Positions 41,600-50,932 of a stretch of 64,000 nt of DNA are shown piece by piece. Location of the stretch: positions 124,001 to 188,000 of the forward strand of contig NZ_CP089469.1 of the NCBI RefSeq assembly GCF_021233435.1, in the 5' to 3' direction. The notes beneath the pieces were generated by a model, which was not told where the DNA came from, did not search any database, and saw nothing but the letters and a program-made list of their open reading frames with translations. The stretch is from Halobacterium noricense (lineage in GTDB: Archaea > Halobacteriota > Halobacteria > Halobacteriales > Halobacteriaceae). The position numbers were made by a program, and so were the translations under genes. How positions within the stretch are numbered: the first letter of the stretch is position 1; every line of letters starts with the position of its first letter.

Positions 41600-44500
41600 C
41601 GAGCCGATTCGACTGCGGAACGCACAACGAACCATTCGTGATGCGTACTTCCAACATGAGTCTGGATTGTTCACGCTCAACTGCGTTCCGGGCGCAGGGA
41701 AGTCTGAGGTCTCCGACCACATCGGTGCAGAGGACATCCTTCGTCGGTATGTCGCGGGGGATCCAACACCCGAGCAGCGAGTCGCAGTCATCTCATTCAA
41801 CCGCAGCGAGGCGGAGAATCTCATCCCGGACATCTGTACCCGGCTTCGAGAACTCGTCGAACACGATCTGATCCCCGCCGCGAACGATGTATCTGACGAG
41901 GAACTGGAATACCTGATTCAGCGAATCAGACACGCTCCTTTCGTCGGAACGATTGACGGTGTCCTTCGGGACGTGCTGAGTGATATCGCTCCCGACATCG
42001 GTTTCGAGGAGATGCCAACCGTCGGAAACCCCGCTCGACAGAAACAGCTGCATACCACCTGTTACCGCCGTATTCAGGAGGACTCCGACATCGTACAGCG
42101 ACTGGCGCGGCTGGAGGCTGCGTACCCCGCTGGTGAGCACGGTGACGACATGACCGAGATGCTTGAGACTGCGGTCAGGTACTGCCGAAACCGCCGACTC
42201 TCAACCGATGAGTTCCGGACTGGTCTCGAACAGACCGTTGACGACACCTACCCGGACGGCGCTCCAGACTCGTTCGGTGACATCATCACCGCAATCGAAC
42301 GCTATGTCGGCGCAGACGTTGACAAGAATGCCTACGACGATATTGGCGATGAGGAGCTCGACGCGATCTGTGACGCAGATGCGCGTCTCTACGACGCCTG
42401 GCGTGCTAGAGTCGACGACTTCTGCGCGGTCCTTGAGACGTACCGGCGAACGTACCGGCATGCCATCCGTGACGAGGAGGTTGTGTCACACACGGATGTT
42501 GCGTACCTCGTCGACGCGTACTTTGCTGGCCGACTCGATGACATTGATGACGCTCAGCGATCCCGCATCCAACAGCGGTATCACACGCGGATTCGGAGCC
42601 TGATTATCGACGAAGCGCAGGACGTCTCTGCGATCCAGCACGCGGCACTCTCGCACCTAGTGACATCCAATACGCGGGTGTTTTGCGCTGGAGATCTCCT
42701 CCAGAGCATCTACCGCTGGCGGCACGCTGACCCAACTCTCTTCGAGACCGCGGCAGACGAAGGCGAGTATTTAGGAGTTGATTGGGATATTCACGAGCAT
42801 CGGACTGCGACAACAACGTACCGATGTGTTCCGGACATCGCTAGTGCGATCAACGAAATCTCCGAGGCGACACTCACAGATCCTGCCCGTGGAAACCTCG
42901 GCGACGTAAATGTCCGATATCCGGGGCTCGAAGCGAGTCGGGACTCAACGACTGGTTCGAGTATTCATATCGCGGCCTTCGACCCAATTCCGGCACATCC
43001 TGATTCAACTACCTGGGTCAATCCTGACGAGGAGAGCGGGGAAGCGGCGAAGCTGGCAACGCTTATTGCCAATGGGCTCGCAGACGGAACGTTCACTGAC
43101 GACAACGATGCCCCTCTCGGAATCACCGTGTTGTTCCGGTGGTCGGCGAAAATGGACGAGTACGAGGACGCGTTTGACGAGGAAGATGTGAGCGTGCGGA
43201 CAGCGAGTGAGAACCTCTTCGAATGTCCGGTCGTGAATACGGTACTCGATGTGTGTGAATGGTTAGTCGAGCCGGCTGACCCTGAACAGACTCGCCAGCT
43301 TGTCACGGAGTCGAGTCTCGGACTTGAGTCGCTCAAACCTGCCTTCGAAACACATTGTTGGAGCCTTGATGCGGTGCTCAGCGACTGCGAACTCACGGAC
43401 GCCCACCAAGACATCCTTAACAGTCTCATCGAGCTCCGCAACCGGCGTGAACGGTTCTTCTCGCAGCCTGCTGGAACATACGTCGAGGACATCATCAAGG
43501 CGCTTGCTCTCCGGGCAGACCCCCACGAACGCTTCGACATCACCCCGGCACAGCGAGTCGCCAACCTCGATGCACTCGTTGATACCCTCCAAGAGTGGGA
43601 AACGGACGACCACATAGACCTACGCGAACTTTCCGAGCTGATCGACCCGTTCCGCCAACAGGCCCACTTGGGCCCGAACCAGCCAAGCACCGCTGACACA
43701 AGCCACGATGTGGAATTTCGGACAATCCACGACGCAAAAGGCGACCAAGACGACGTCATAGTCGTAGCGAATCCTGGCTTCGACCTCTGGAAGCACGGGC
43801 CACAAGCGCAACGCTTCATTTCTCAAGGCAGTATCAACGCCCTCAGGCCACCAACAAACACCGACACCCCCGAAGACGTGTCGCTCCCACCGTTCACCAA
43901 CGGACTGTACGAGCCAGAAAACCAGTGGGACCGCGACGTCGGATTACGATGGACGACAAGTCACTGGTGTAATAATATCGAGGACGCTGCAGACCCGACA
44001 TCGTTGCTCGGTCCCGACCGACTCGTCCGAGCGGCGGCGAACAAGCGAGCAGAAGCATGGCGACTGCTGTACGTCGCTCTCACACGGGCACAAGACCACC
44101 TCGTTGTCCCACTCCCACGGTCACGCCCCTATGAACCACGGCCACGTGACCGGTGGCTCGACACGATTCGAGACGCCCTCAACTTCACCGGCGATCAGAC
44201 AGGGACGTACACGGTTGATACAGAACCGCATTCCTTCGACGTCGGCGTCAACGACGTCGCCCTGGATGCAACATGGCGGAATACGTCCCGTTCCCGGGAT
44301 GACGACGTCGCCGTGAACCCCCCGTGCCGCGCGGATCTCGCTCCCTGGGTGCCACGGTTCGTCAACCCGAGTACGATGTACCCACTCACCGAAGCCCCCG
44401 ACACACACGTACTCAACCACCTCCTCGGGAACGCCCTACATACAGACGCGAACGACGTTCCGGACCACGTCCCCCTCCGGTTCGACACCCTCGGCCCAGA

Positions 44501-45068
44501 CGACATCGGCTCCTGCTTACACAAGGTACTGACCACACTCGTCGACCGTGACGTACCGGAACCCACACTCCGCAACGCCGGCGACGAGGTTCGACACGTG
44601 TTCGACGACATCCTGAACGACCATGCTAAACGGATCGGCGACGATGAACGCGACGAACTGTTCACCTTCTTCGAAGAGGAGGTACTGGACGACTTCCTCG
44701 CGTCAGATCTATGGGCGCGAATCCAGCGGGCCGAGCGAGTTACCGTGGAGAGACCAATCGATGGCCTCGTGACGAACAACGACGTTGAGATTGAGGTCCA
44801 CGGAACGAGCGATTTCGTCGTCGAGTCACCCTCAGGCGAGCAGCATGTGTCCGACGTGAAGATCACACTGACGAAGCCAACGGCAGAGACCCAACGGCGG
44901 TACAAACTTCAAGTAACGGCCTACTCGTACCTGTTTGAGCAGCAAGAACACTCGACAACCCCCGTAGACGGGACAGTGGAAACCTTCGGAGTTGCGCGTG
45001 ACACGATCGACCCATCTTGGCCGGCTGATATTGTCGAACGGAGACTTACAGCTCTCATTCGACAGTAG
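41589..45068 (+). CDS. AddA-like UvrD/Rep helicase with C-terminal RecB-family nuclease domain
   Basis: 1159 residues. Helicase motifs: Walker A FTLNCVPGAGKSE (33-40), RSLIIDEAQDVSAIQ (motif II, about 340), RVFCAGDLLQSIYRWRHA (motif III), FRTIHDAKGDQDDVIVVANPG (motif V) and WRLLYVALTRAQDHLVV (motif VI). The last 130 residues hold a PD-(D/E)XK nuclease: HGTSDFVVE, VSDVKITL, and KLQVTAYSYLFEQ match the G-x-D, D-x-K and Q-x-x-x-Y motifs. It is thus a processive helicase-nuclease for double-strand ends. With the AddB-like gene it forms an AddAB-like system, unusual in archaea. Confidence 0.8.
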   Translation: MPSDEPIRLRNAQRTIRDAYFQHESGLFTLNCVPGAGKSEVSDHIGAEDILRRYVAGDPTPEQRVAVISFNRSEAENLIPDICTRLRELVEHDLIPAANDVSDEELEYLIQRIRHAPFVGTIDGVLRDVLSDIAPDIGFEEMPTVGNPARQKQLHTTCYRRIQEDSDIVQRLARLEAAYPAGEHGDDMTEMLETAVRYCRNRRLSTDEFRTGLEQTVDDTYPDGAPDSFGDIITAIERYVGADVDKNAYDDIGDEELDAICDADARLYDAWRARVDDFCAVLETYRRTYRHAIRDEEVVSHTDVAYLVDAYFAGRLDDIDDAQRSRIQQRYHTRIRSLIIDEAQDVSAIQHAALSHLVTSNTRVFCAGDLLQSIYRWRHADPTLFETAADEGEYLGVDWDIHEHRTATTTYRCVPDIASAINEISEATLTDPARGNLGDVNVRYPGLEASRDSTTGSSIHIAAFDPIPAHPDSTTWVNPDEESGEAAKLATLIANGLADGTFTDDNDAPLGITVLFRWSAKMDEYEDAFDEEDVSVRTASENLFECPVVNTVLDVCEWLVEPADPEQTRQLVTESSLGLESLKPAFETHCWSLDAVLSDCELTDAHQDILNSLIELRNRRERFFSQPAGTYVEDIIKALALRADPHERFDITPAQRVANLDALVDTLQEWETDDHIDLRELSELIDPFRQQAHLGPNQPSTADTSHDVEFRTIHDAKGDQDDVIVVANPGFDLWKHGPQAQRFISQGSINALRPPTNTDTPEDVSLPPFTNGLYEPENQWDRDVGLRWTTSHWCNNIEDAADPTSLLGPDRLVRAAANKRAEAWRLLYVALTRAQDHLVVPLPRSRPYEPRPRDRWLDTIRDALNFTGDQTGTYTVDTEPHSFDVGVNDVALDATWRNTSRSRDDDVAVNPPCRADLAPWVPRFVNPSTMYPLTEAPDTHVLNHLLGNALHTDANDVPDHVPLRFDTLGPDDIGSCLHKVLTTLVDRDVPEPTLRNAGDEVRHVFDDILNDHAKRIGDDERDELFTFFEEEVLDDFLASDLWARIQRAERVTVERPIDGLVTNNDVEIEVHGTSDFVVESPSGEQHVSDVKITLTKPTAETQRRYKLQVTAYSYLFEQQEHSTTPVDGTVETFGVARDTIDPSWPADIVERRLTALIRQ

Positions 45069-45312
45069 CCGGCAATCGCATTGCAACACCCAGATTTGTA
45101 AAACGCTTTTTGTAGAGGATTGTTGGTGGAGAGCCTTCCGGCGATTTCGCTGTCGTTGTGTCTCACTGGTGGACGGGACCGAACAGGGGTGTCACCGTTT
45201 CTACCGAAGGTTCGATTGACCCAGACCGAGACGAGAGTTCGCTACCAACAAACTCCGCCACAAGAGCGGGGGTGGAAACAGATTTGACTGGCGACGGGAA
45301 ACAGGAGACACG

Positions 45313-45567
45313 ATGGCAGAGCGAGAGGCAGACACCGCGGACAGTGGAGCGTTGCCAGTGGACCCGAGGGACCTGCTAGCGGTGGCAACTGACGAGTCCG
45401 TCGACCCGTACCGACGGGAAGCCGCTATCAAACGCCTCGGGGAAGTCTCTGGACCCTCAGAACGCTATCTAGAGGCGTTGGCTAGCGGTGAGGCGTTGTC
45501 GCCGATTGAGCAGTCGTTGGCGACGACCGTCCTCGACGAGCGGTTGCGTGCGCGGACCAACGAGTAG
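45313..45567 (+). CDS. Small acidic hypothetical protein
   Basis: 84 residues: ADTADSGALPVDPRDLLAVATDESVDPYRREAAIKRLGEVSGPSERYLEALASGEALSPIEQSLATTVLDERLR. The central part looks like two HEAT-type helix pairs. It follows the helicase gene on the same strand by 244 bp. No known family. Confidence 0.5.
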   Translation: MAEREADTADSGALPVDPRDLLAVATDESVDPYRREAAIKRLGEVSGPSERYLEALASGEALSPIEQSLATTVLDERLRARTNE

Positions 45568-46059
45568 CCCTAGGTGGGCCACCGTCGAGACAGTAGTGAG
45601 AACCCCGACCAGTGTTATCAGGCGTAATAGCTGCCCCAGTACGCTTATCTGTGCGGGTTGATGGGTCGTGATTGGTGGCCGCGGAGGTTGTCACACGCTC
45701 CACACCCGCCACCTGATACCCCTTCCTCACGTACCTACTGAGAACGGGAAGCCAGCGACCACTACGTTGGCGTGGATGCGTACAGCTGGGGGGAGACGAG
45801 AGTGCTCCGGGCCGCCGGCTGCTGGCAGGAAACATCCACGCGTGTGGGAATAAGTGGCAGTCATCTGACGGCGAGTCAGGTCGCTAATCTCCCAAGAGGC
45901 TATCTGGTACCAGCGACTGCCAACAGGCGTGTCGTCTGTGGCTGATCTAGGTAGACGAGGGCTCTGAGCAGTCTTCCTGTCTAGTTGCGCCGCTCATAGC
46001 AAAGGTACTACGGTCGAGGTGTTCCGAAGGCCTATATTTTCTACCGTGAACTAGGGTGT
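45568..46059. other. Intergenic, no supported gene
   Basis: About 490 bp with low coding signal on both strands. A TATA-like CCTATATTTT near 46030 serves the following PadR-type gene. Nothing else recognised. Confidence 0.4.
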
Positions 46060-46341
46060 ATGCACGATTTGACGGGGTTTCAGCGTGATCTGCTGTACGT
46101 CATTGGCGGGTTAGATGAGCCACACGGGCTTGCTGTGAAGGCTGAAATGGAGGAGTACTACGAATCCGAAATCCATCACGGGCGGCTCTATCCGAATCTT
46201 GATACACTCGTTGACAAGGGCTTGGTTGAGAAAGGCGAGCTAGACCAGCGCACAAACTCCTATGCGCTCACCCGGCGTGGCCGCCGCGAGCTTACTGCGC
46301 GACGCGACTGGGAAACCCAGTACGTCAACATCAGCGAGTAA
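46060..46341 (+). CDS. PadR-family transcriptional regulator
   Basis: 93 residues. The winged helix is LTGFQRDLLYVIGGLDEPHGLAVKAEMEEYYESEIHHGRLYPNLDTLVDKGLVEKGELDQRTNSYALTRRGRREL, the standard PadR pattern, with the wing at NSYALT. It is short, with no dimerisation helices beyond the core, like phiH-type repressors of haloarchaeal plasmids and viruses. A TATA box about 25 bp upstream gives a leaderless start. Targets unknown. Confidence 0.85.
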   Translation: MHDLTGFQRDLLYVIGGLDEPHGLAVKAEMEEYYESEIHHGRLYPNLDTLVDKGLVEKGELDQRTNSYALTRRGRRELTARRDWETQYVNISE

Positions 46342-46429
46342 CAGCCCGCCTCCAGCGTTCAACATGGGTGTCACTCACTCCAGCAACACTGCCCCCTTCG
46401 CGTGGTAGTCGCTTGATAGCTCCGTGGAC

Positions 46430-46990
46430 TCACTCAAGCAGGCCGAGTTCAGTGAGGCGGTCTTCGACGTGTTTCAGTGCGGACTGTGCGTCCTCAGATT
46501 CATTTGCACCGGTAATCACGAGTTTCCCACTGCCGAAGAGGAGAACGACGACGTCGGGGTCCTCAAGGCGGTAGACGAGGCCAGGAAACTGTTCGGGTTC
46601 ATACTCTATTTGCTCCAACCCCAGACCGATCGCAATCGCGTTCAAGTTCAACGATTGCTTGAGATCGGCACTGGAGACGATATTCTGCACCTCAATCGGC
46701 GGATTACTCGCGACATCGATGCCTAACTCGCGGATGTCCTCAAACACGATCTCGAGGGCTTCGTGAACGTCATCGACGCTTTTCGCGCCGGTGCAGACGA
46801 CTTTCCCCGAGCGGAAGATCAGCGTGGCTGACTTCGGCTCCTGGAGGCGGTAGACGATTCCAGGAAAGTCCTCGGGGTTGTACTCCGCGCCGGGAAGGTC
46901 TGTGGAGAGTTGGTCGAGGGCGAGTTCTTGGCCGATATCGCTGGATGCAACGACGTTCTCGATATGGATCGTGTCCGCCAGAGTGCTCAT
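46430..46990 (-). CDS. tbp: TATA-box-binding protein (TBP)
   Basis: 186 residues with the two direct repeats of the TBP saddle: IHIENVVASSDIGQELALDQLSTDLPGAEYNPEDFPGIVYRLQEPKSATLIFRSGKVVCTGAKS and VQNIVSSADLKQSLNLNAIAIGLGLEQIEYEPEQFPGLVYRLEDPDVVVLLFGSGKLVITGANES. The FPGIVYRL/FPGLVYRL, SGK..CTGAK and DNA-contact positions are conserved. Haloarchaea carry extra tbp genes on plasmids to select gene sets with particular TFBs. No tfb gene is seen in this window. Confidence 0.95.
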   Translation of the reverse strand: MSTLADTIHIENVVASSDIGQELALDQLSTDLPGAEYNPEDFPGIVYRLQEPKSATLIFRSGKVVCTGAKSVDDVHEALEIVFEDIRELGIDVASNPPIEVQNIVSSADLKQSLNLNAIAIGLGLEQIEYEPEQFPGLVYRLEDPDVVVLLFGSGKLVITGANESEDAQSALKHVEDRLTELGLLE

Positions 46991-47323
46991 ACAGAGTATT
47001 TCTCGGACAACTCACTTAAATAGCGGGTGGAAATGTGTGGCGCTGGTGAGGCCCTCAACGGCTAATCGATTCGGGTATAGGCCGCTAAGTACAGATGTTC
47101 CATTCAATAACTGTTTCTACGCCAAGAATTTCGAATCTGGCTCCGTTCGTGGGACTCTCAGTGATACGGATCTGCCAGTCGTGGAGGGTGTCATAGAAGG
47201 CTTTCCACACCAGACAGGGAGCGCTCAGCACAGACGGCCTATCTACCGATCAGGAGAGCTGTCTGCGCCATCTCTGACAAATTCATCCGTGAGCTTTTGA
47301 TTATTGGTGGAGTATACCACGAT
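46991..47323. other. Intergenic, no supported gene
   Basis: About 330 bp between tbp and the next gene on the plus strand. It contains promoters for both directions by layout, but I found no distinct motif. Confidence 0.3.
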
Positions 47324-48310
47324 ATGACATTCAGCGCGAGTTGGCACAACCTGCTTGAAAACGCCGAGGAACTGCCACCGGACGCAACTCTTCTCACGCC
47401 GCTCTCTCGCAAACCGTTCCGACTCACAGACGTGCAAGAACACCGTATTCTCATTGAGTATCGAGAAGATGATGGTACCGTTCCACTCCACCGCGAGCAG
47501 TTCGAGACTCTATACGATCACGTCACCGAAGGTTGGAGTAGCTTTGAACTCGACAATCTTCCCCCTGATGCCGAACCCTACGCCACTGTCCTGAGCTTGC
47601 ACCCGCGGTTTGAGATTGACGACCGCGAGGGAATGCTCTCGGAAAGTGAATCCCCGACGAGTTCCCCGTTAGTCGATGCTCACGAGGTGGAGAGAGATGG
47701 AGACGACCGCGAGGAGCCCGATATTTCCGTCTACTCCGACGCACTCTTGCTTATCGATGCGCTCGAACGCAACGACCCAACTAATCTTGAATCGGTAGAC
47801 ACTCCTGCGTTGGTGAACCTCTATACACTACTCTCCGACGTACAGCGAAACGCGAATGATCTCCGTCAGGGTGTGCGGAGTGTGTTACTCGACCAGCTCC
47901 ATCACGATCAACCTGTCTCCGGGCAGTACGGGTCTGTCCAGCGAACCTCACGGCGAAATCGGTCACTCAAAGAAGATGCGGACGTACTGGACGTACTGGA
48001 AGACGCAGGGATTGACCGTGAACGTGTGACAAGCGTAGATCCCAGCAAGGTAGATGATGCGCTTGAGGTGACGGAACTCTCAGAATCAGACGTCTATGAA
48101 ATCGAGGAGAGTGAATATGTTCGGAAAGCTGAAGTCGATGAGGAAAGCAAAGAGACGCGTCTCCAAGGGCTCAAAGATCGATTAGCTGCCACCGACGAGG
48201 ACACCGAAGACCTACAGGAAGAAATCCAAGAATTAGAACAGCGGATAGACGACCTCACTAGCTTCGAGTCAGCGTCATCTTTCGACACCAAGTCAGACGG
48301 CGAACTGTAA
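47324..48310 (+). CDS. Hypothetical protein with C-terminal coiled coil
   Basis: 328 residues from the ATG at 47324. The N-terminal 90 residues form a small domain (FSASWHNLLENAEELPPDATLLTPLSRKPFRLTDVQEHRILIEYRE...) that reads like a DNA- or RNA-binding module. A middle part is NLYTLLSDVQRNANDLRQGVRSVLLDQLHHDQPVSGQYGSVQRTSRRNRSLKEDADVLDVLEDAGIDRERV. The final 65 residues are a Glu-rich heptad coiled coil. No known catalytic motif. It could be a plasmid maintenance protein. Confidence 0.6.
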   Translation: MTFSASWHNLLENAEELPPDATLLTPLSRKPFRLTDVQEHRILIEYREDDGTVPLHREQFETLYDHVTEGWSSFELDNLPPDAEPYATVLSLHPRFEIDDREGMLSESESPTSSPLVDAHEVERDGDDREEPDISVYSDALLLIDALERNDPTNLESVDTPALVNLYTLLSDVQRNANDLRQGVRSVLLDQLHHDQPVSGQYGSVQRTSRRNRSLKEDADVLDVLEDAGIDRERVTSVDPSKVDDALEVTELSESDVYEIEESEYVRKAEVDEESKETRLQGLKDRLAATDEDTEDLQEEIQELEQRIDDLTSFESASSFDTKSDGEL

Positions 48311-48583
48311 CTGGAACTCGATCAGTACAGAAAATCTATACAGCACTCGGTCATTATTTCACGACGTTATTGGTGTCCTGACTCTGCTACCGTGAGGACT
48401 TTGAGAATCCCGTCAACGTTGAGTAGCCACGACACCAGCGGTTATTTCGCAACGTTCCAGAAACGAGGCTAATAAAATAGTCTCAGTGAACATCCATCCC
48501 GAGCTCTCCTAATGGGAAACATATGCAAGCCGCCCAGTACGTCGAAACACTTCGCCACAGTGTGGACACCTAACTTCTGGTGG

Positions 48584-48864
48584 CTAATTGCCGCCCCGTT
48601 CTTCCCGCTCTTCCCACGTTATTCCGGGCCCGATTTCTTCTGCTTTCTTACTCTCATATGTTGTACCTGCTATGCCAGAACTGTTCAACCTCCCGTTAGA
48701 TGTAGAATGGAGTAGCTGTACACCACGATTTGACGCGACCGTTTGAGCTTCATCCGTGAACCCTGACGTTGTGACAACAACTACACCATCGATATCACGG
48801 CGCTGAAGCAACCCTGCAGCCTTCTGAATGGTTGGGCTACCCACGTTATTCCCGCCTGAATAAT
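48584..48864 (-). pseudogene. Mrr-type restriction endonuclease, C-terminal remnant cut by ISH3
   Basis: The frame from the ISH3 junction reads YSGGNNVGSPTIQKAAGLLQRRDIDGVVVVTTSGFTDEAQTVASNRGVQLLH, the end of an Mrr_cat (PD-(D/E)XK) domain. The GVVVVTTSGFT.EA strand-helix motif is diagnostic. The N-terminal domain is not found on the other side of ISH3, so the rest was deleted when the IS rearranged the region. Confidence 0.75.
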
Positions 48865-50253
48865 CAGTACCTCACAAAGCATCGCCGGCTAATCCGACTT
48901 GAGCCATCTGTTCTGTTGTGGTGAGTCGTCGATCACGGTTGAGCAACGCTGATCGAAGGCGGAGCTGTCGCTGTCGGCGGCGCTCAGCCGCCGACGCGAC
49001 AGCGTTGCCACTTGCGGAGACGCCGTACTCGGTGGGTGACTACCGGTGGAACCGGTCGTCTGGTGGCCGGTTCGCGGGGACGGCCCGACGCACCGCGAGG
49101 GCCGTCCACGCTGCCCGTCGAACCATATTCACGAACTCCTTGTACGGCCACCACCAGAGGCGACGCCCGCCTCGGCGCGGCGTCGCCACGTATTCGTAGT
49201 GCAGATACCGCCACGTGTTCTGCAACAGCAGACTCACCACGACGTACAGCAGTCTCACCGTGGAGTCTCGCGTCGTTGTCGTCGCTATCGCTTGCTCAGA
49301 CAACCGATAGCTCGACTCGATACCGAACCGTTTCGAGTAGTGGTATCGAGCGTCGCGTGGATTCTCGATGAACGGCGCGTCAGCGGCGTAGCCGTGACGC
49401 GCCACGCCGTGCTCGTCGTACCGTCCGTTCAGGTACGTACAGTCGATGTAGACGGGAAACTCGACGGTCCAGCTGTGACCGTCGAGTTTCCCCGTCAGAT
49501 CGTGTTGGATGACGCGACTCCACCCTTCCGAGAGTTCCTGCTGAATCGCTTCACCCCACCGGATGATCGGGACAACGTAGGCGTAGTTGTGCGTCTGTAA
49601 CAGCGTGAGACACTTGCTGTCGTAGAATCCGCGATCAAGATAGACGGCCTTGACCTCGGTGTCAAGGCCGTCGAGTACACCAAGGAACTCAGCGAGGACG
49701 CTGCTGGCGGTGTCGCCGTCTTCGAGACGGCGCACCGCCAGCGTGTAGCGTTTGTTCTTCACACGCGCGTAGAGTGTGGCGTAGGCGTGGAATGCGGTGG
49801 TTCCACGCTTGGCTTCCGAGTGATAGAGGTTCTCCGTGTCGTCTTCATCACCGTAGTAGGGCCGCAGGTGGAGGTCTGCGCAGACCTCCACCTGCTCGGG
49901 GAGCAGTTCGACGATGTCTCGGCGAAGAAGCGTGTTAGCGACGCGTTCGAGCCGTTCCGGCTCGAACTTCGTCCGTAGATGATAGAGAATCGTGTTCGCC
50001 GATGGGGAGTCTTCACTGGAGTTGCACAGCGTCGAGATCGAGGTCCCGTCGGCGGTCGCGCCGACGAGGACCTCGTAGATGTCCTCTGCACCGATTTCAG
50101 CGTTGTTGGCGAGGTTGAGAGAAACTTCCTCGTCAAGGCAGTTGACGAGGAAGTTAAGGAGCTGGTCCTCGTGAATCTCACTGTCTGCTTGCTGGGTCGT
50201 AGACACACCTTCAGCAAGCAGACGTTCTAACTAAGCGGCTTTGTGATGTACTG
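48865..50253 (-). mobile_element. ISH3-family insertion sequence, copy d
   Basis: 1389 bp, CAGTACCTCACAAAGC at 48865 to ...ATGTACTG at 50253. Flanking 5-mers ATAAT and AGTGT do not match, so there is no target duplication and the flanks come from different places. It is nearly identical to copy b. Hairpin at 48969-49004. Confidence 0.95.
49040..50206 (-). CDS. ISH3-family transposase, copy d
   Basis: 388 residues, the same as copy b except GLDTEVKAV (copy b has GLDTDVKAV). All catalytic blocks are intact. Homologous recombination between copies b and d could delete or duplicate the intervening 26 kb. Confidence 0.95.
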   Translation of the reverse strand: MSTTQQADSEIHEDQLLNFLVNCLDEEVSLNLANNAEIGAEDIYEVLVGATADGTSISTLCNSSEDSPSANTILYHLRTKFEPERLERVANTLLRRDIVELLPEQVEVCADLHLRPYYGDEDDTENLYHSEAKRGTTAFHAYATLYARVKNKRYTLAVRRLEDGDTASSVLAEFLGVLDGLDTEVKAVYLDRGFYDSKCLTLLQTHNYAYVVPIIRWGEAIQQELSEGWSRVIQHDLTGKLDGHSWTVEFPVYIDCTYLNGRYDEHGVARHGYAADAPFIENPRDARYHYSKRFGIESSYRLSEQAIATTTTRDSTVRLLYVVVSLLLQNTWRYLHYEYVATPRRGGRRLWWWPYKEFVNMVRRAAWTALAVRRAVPANRPPDDRFHR

Positions 50254-50514
50254 AGTGTGAAAAACTGTCTGAGTAGAGGGGGCGAGATTTCTTTTAAAAC
50301 GATTCCGTGGATCGGTGGAAATTGAGTTTCCTCCGTATGTTTCGGAGGTGATCAGCCCGGTGCGTAGCTCAATAGATGATACCTGTAGTCGTTTACGATC
50401 TGCCCGGAATTGGCGGAACGACTGAGATGCGTCTCTATGGCTGAGTCCATCCGTCGTTCTCCTACGACCGACAAGCGACGCCGGTAAATAAGGAGAGTGT
50501 GTTTGGGTACTGAA

Positions 50515-50851
50515 TGCCGAAGCCAGATATCAAACAACAGGTCGTCGAGTGGGGGCTTATCTGGGGAGTTTCTTCGGATTTGCAAGATTCGAGCCACCGC
50601 TATCGTTAGTGGCGGCCGGGCTCAACGGCGTCGGCGCAGTACTGGTATTCAACCGCGACGAGCAAAACCATGGACGGCTGAGTGGGCTCGCCATCGTCTT
50701 TGCGTCGTGGGTCTTTATAGCGCTTACTGCGGATGCGGATTCGCTCGCCGCTGCCTCTTTCGTTGCTACGACGTGGTTTACCTTCGAGAGTAAAGAAGAG
50801 TATAGCCGGGGAATAATATCGAGAATCCCACTTGGGAAAGAGGGTGAGTGA
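50515..50851 (+). pseudogene. Small membrane protein, frameshifted
   Basis: An ATG at 50515 (MPKPDIKQQVVEWG) joins, after one missing base in a G5 run near 50548-50553, to the frame YLGSFFGFARFEPPLSLVAAGLNGVGAVLVFNRDEQNHGRLSGLAIVFASWVFIALTADADSLAAASFVATTWFTFESKEEYS. That protein would be about 112 residues with three transmembrane segments. A sequencing error or recent mutation could explain the shift. Function unknown. Confidence 0.45.
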
Positions 50852-50932
50852 TTCCCTTGCCCCGAGCTATACCAACTCAGCCGCCTTGTTTATCAGCGAA
50901 GATCGTTTGGTGCGTACGCTCTTCTGTAGGAG

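Noticed and set aside
45482-45835. Minus-strand ORF of 117 codons after the helicase locus
   Set aside because: The translation is Arg/Ser/Pro-rich and of shadow type. It overlaps the acidic small gene at 45313.
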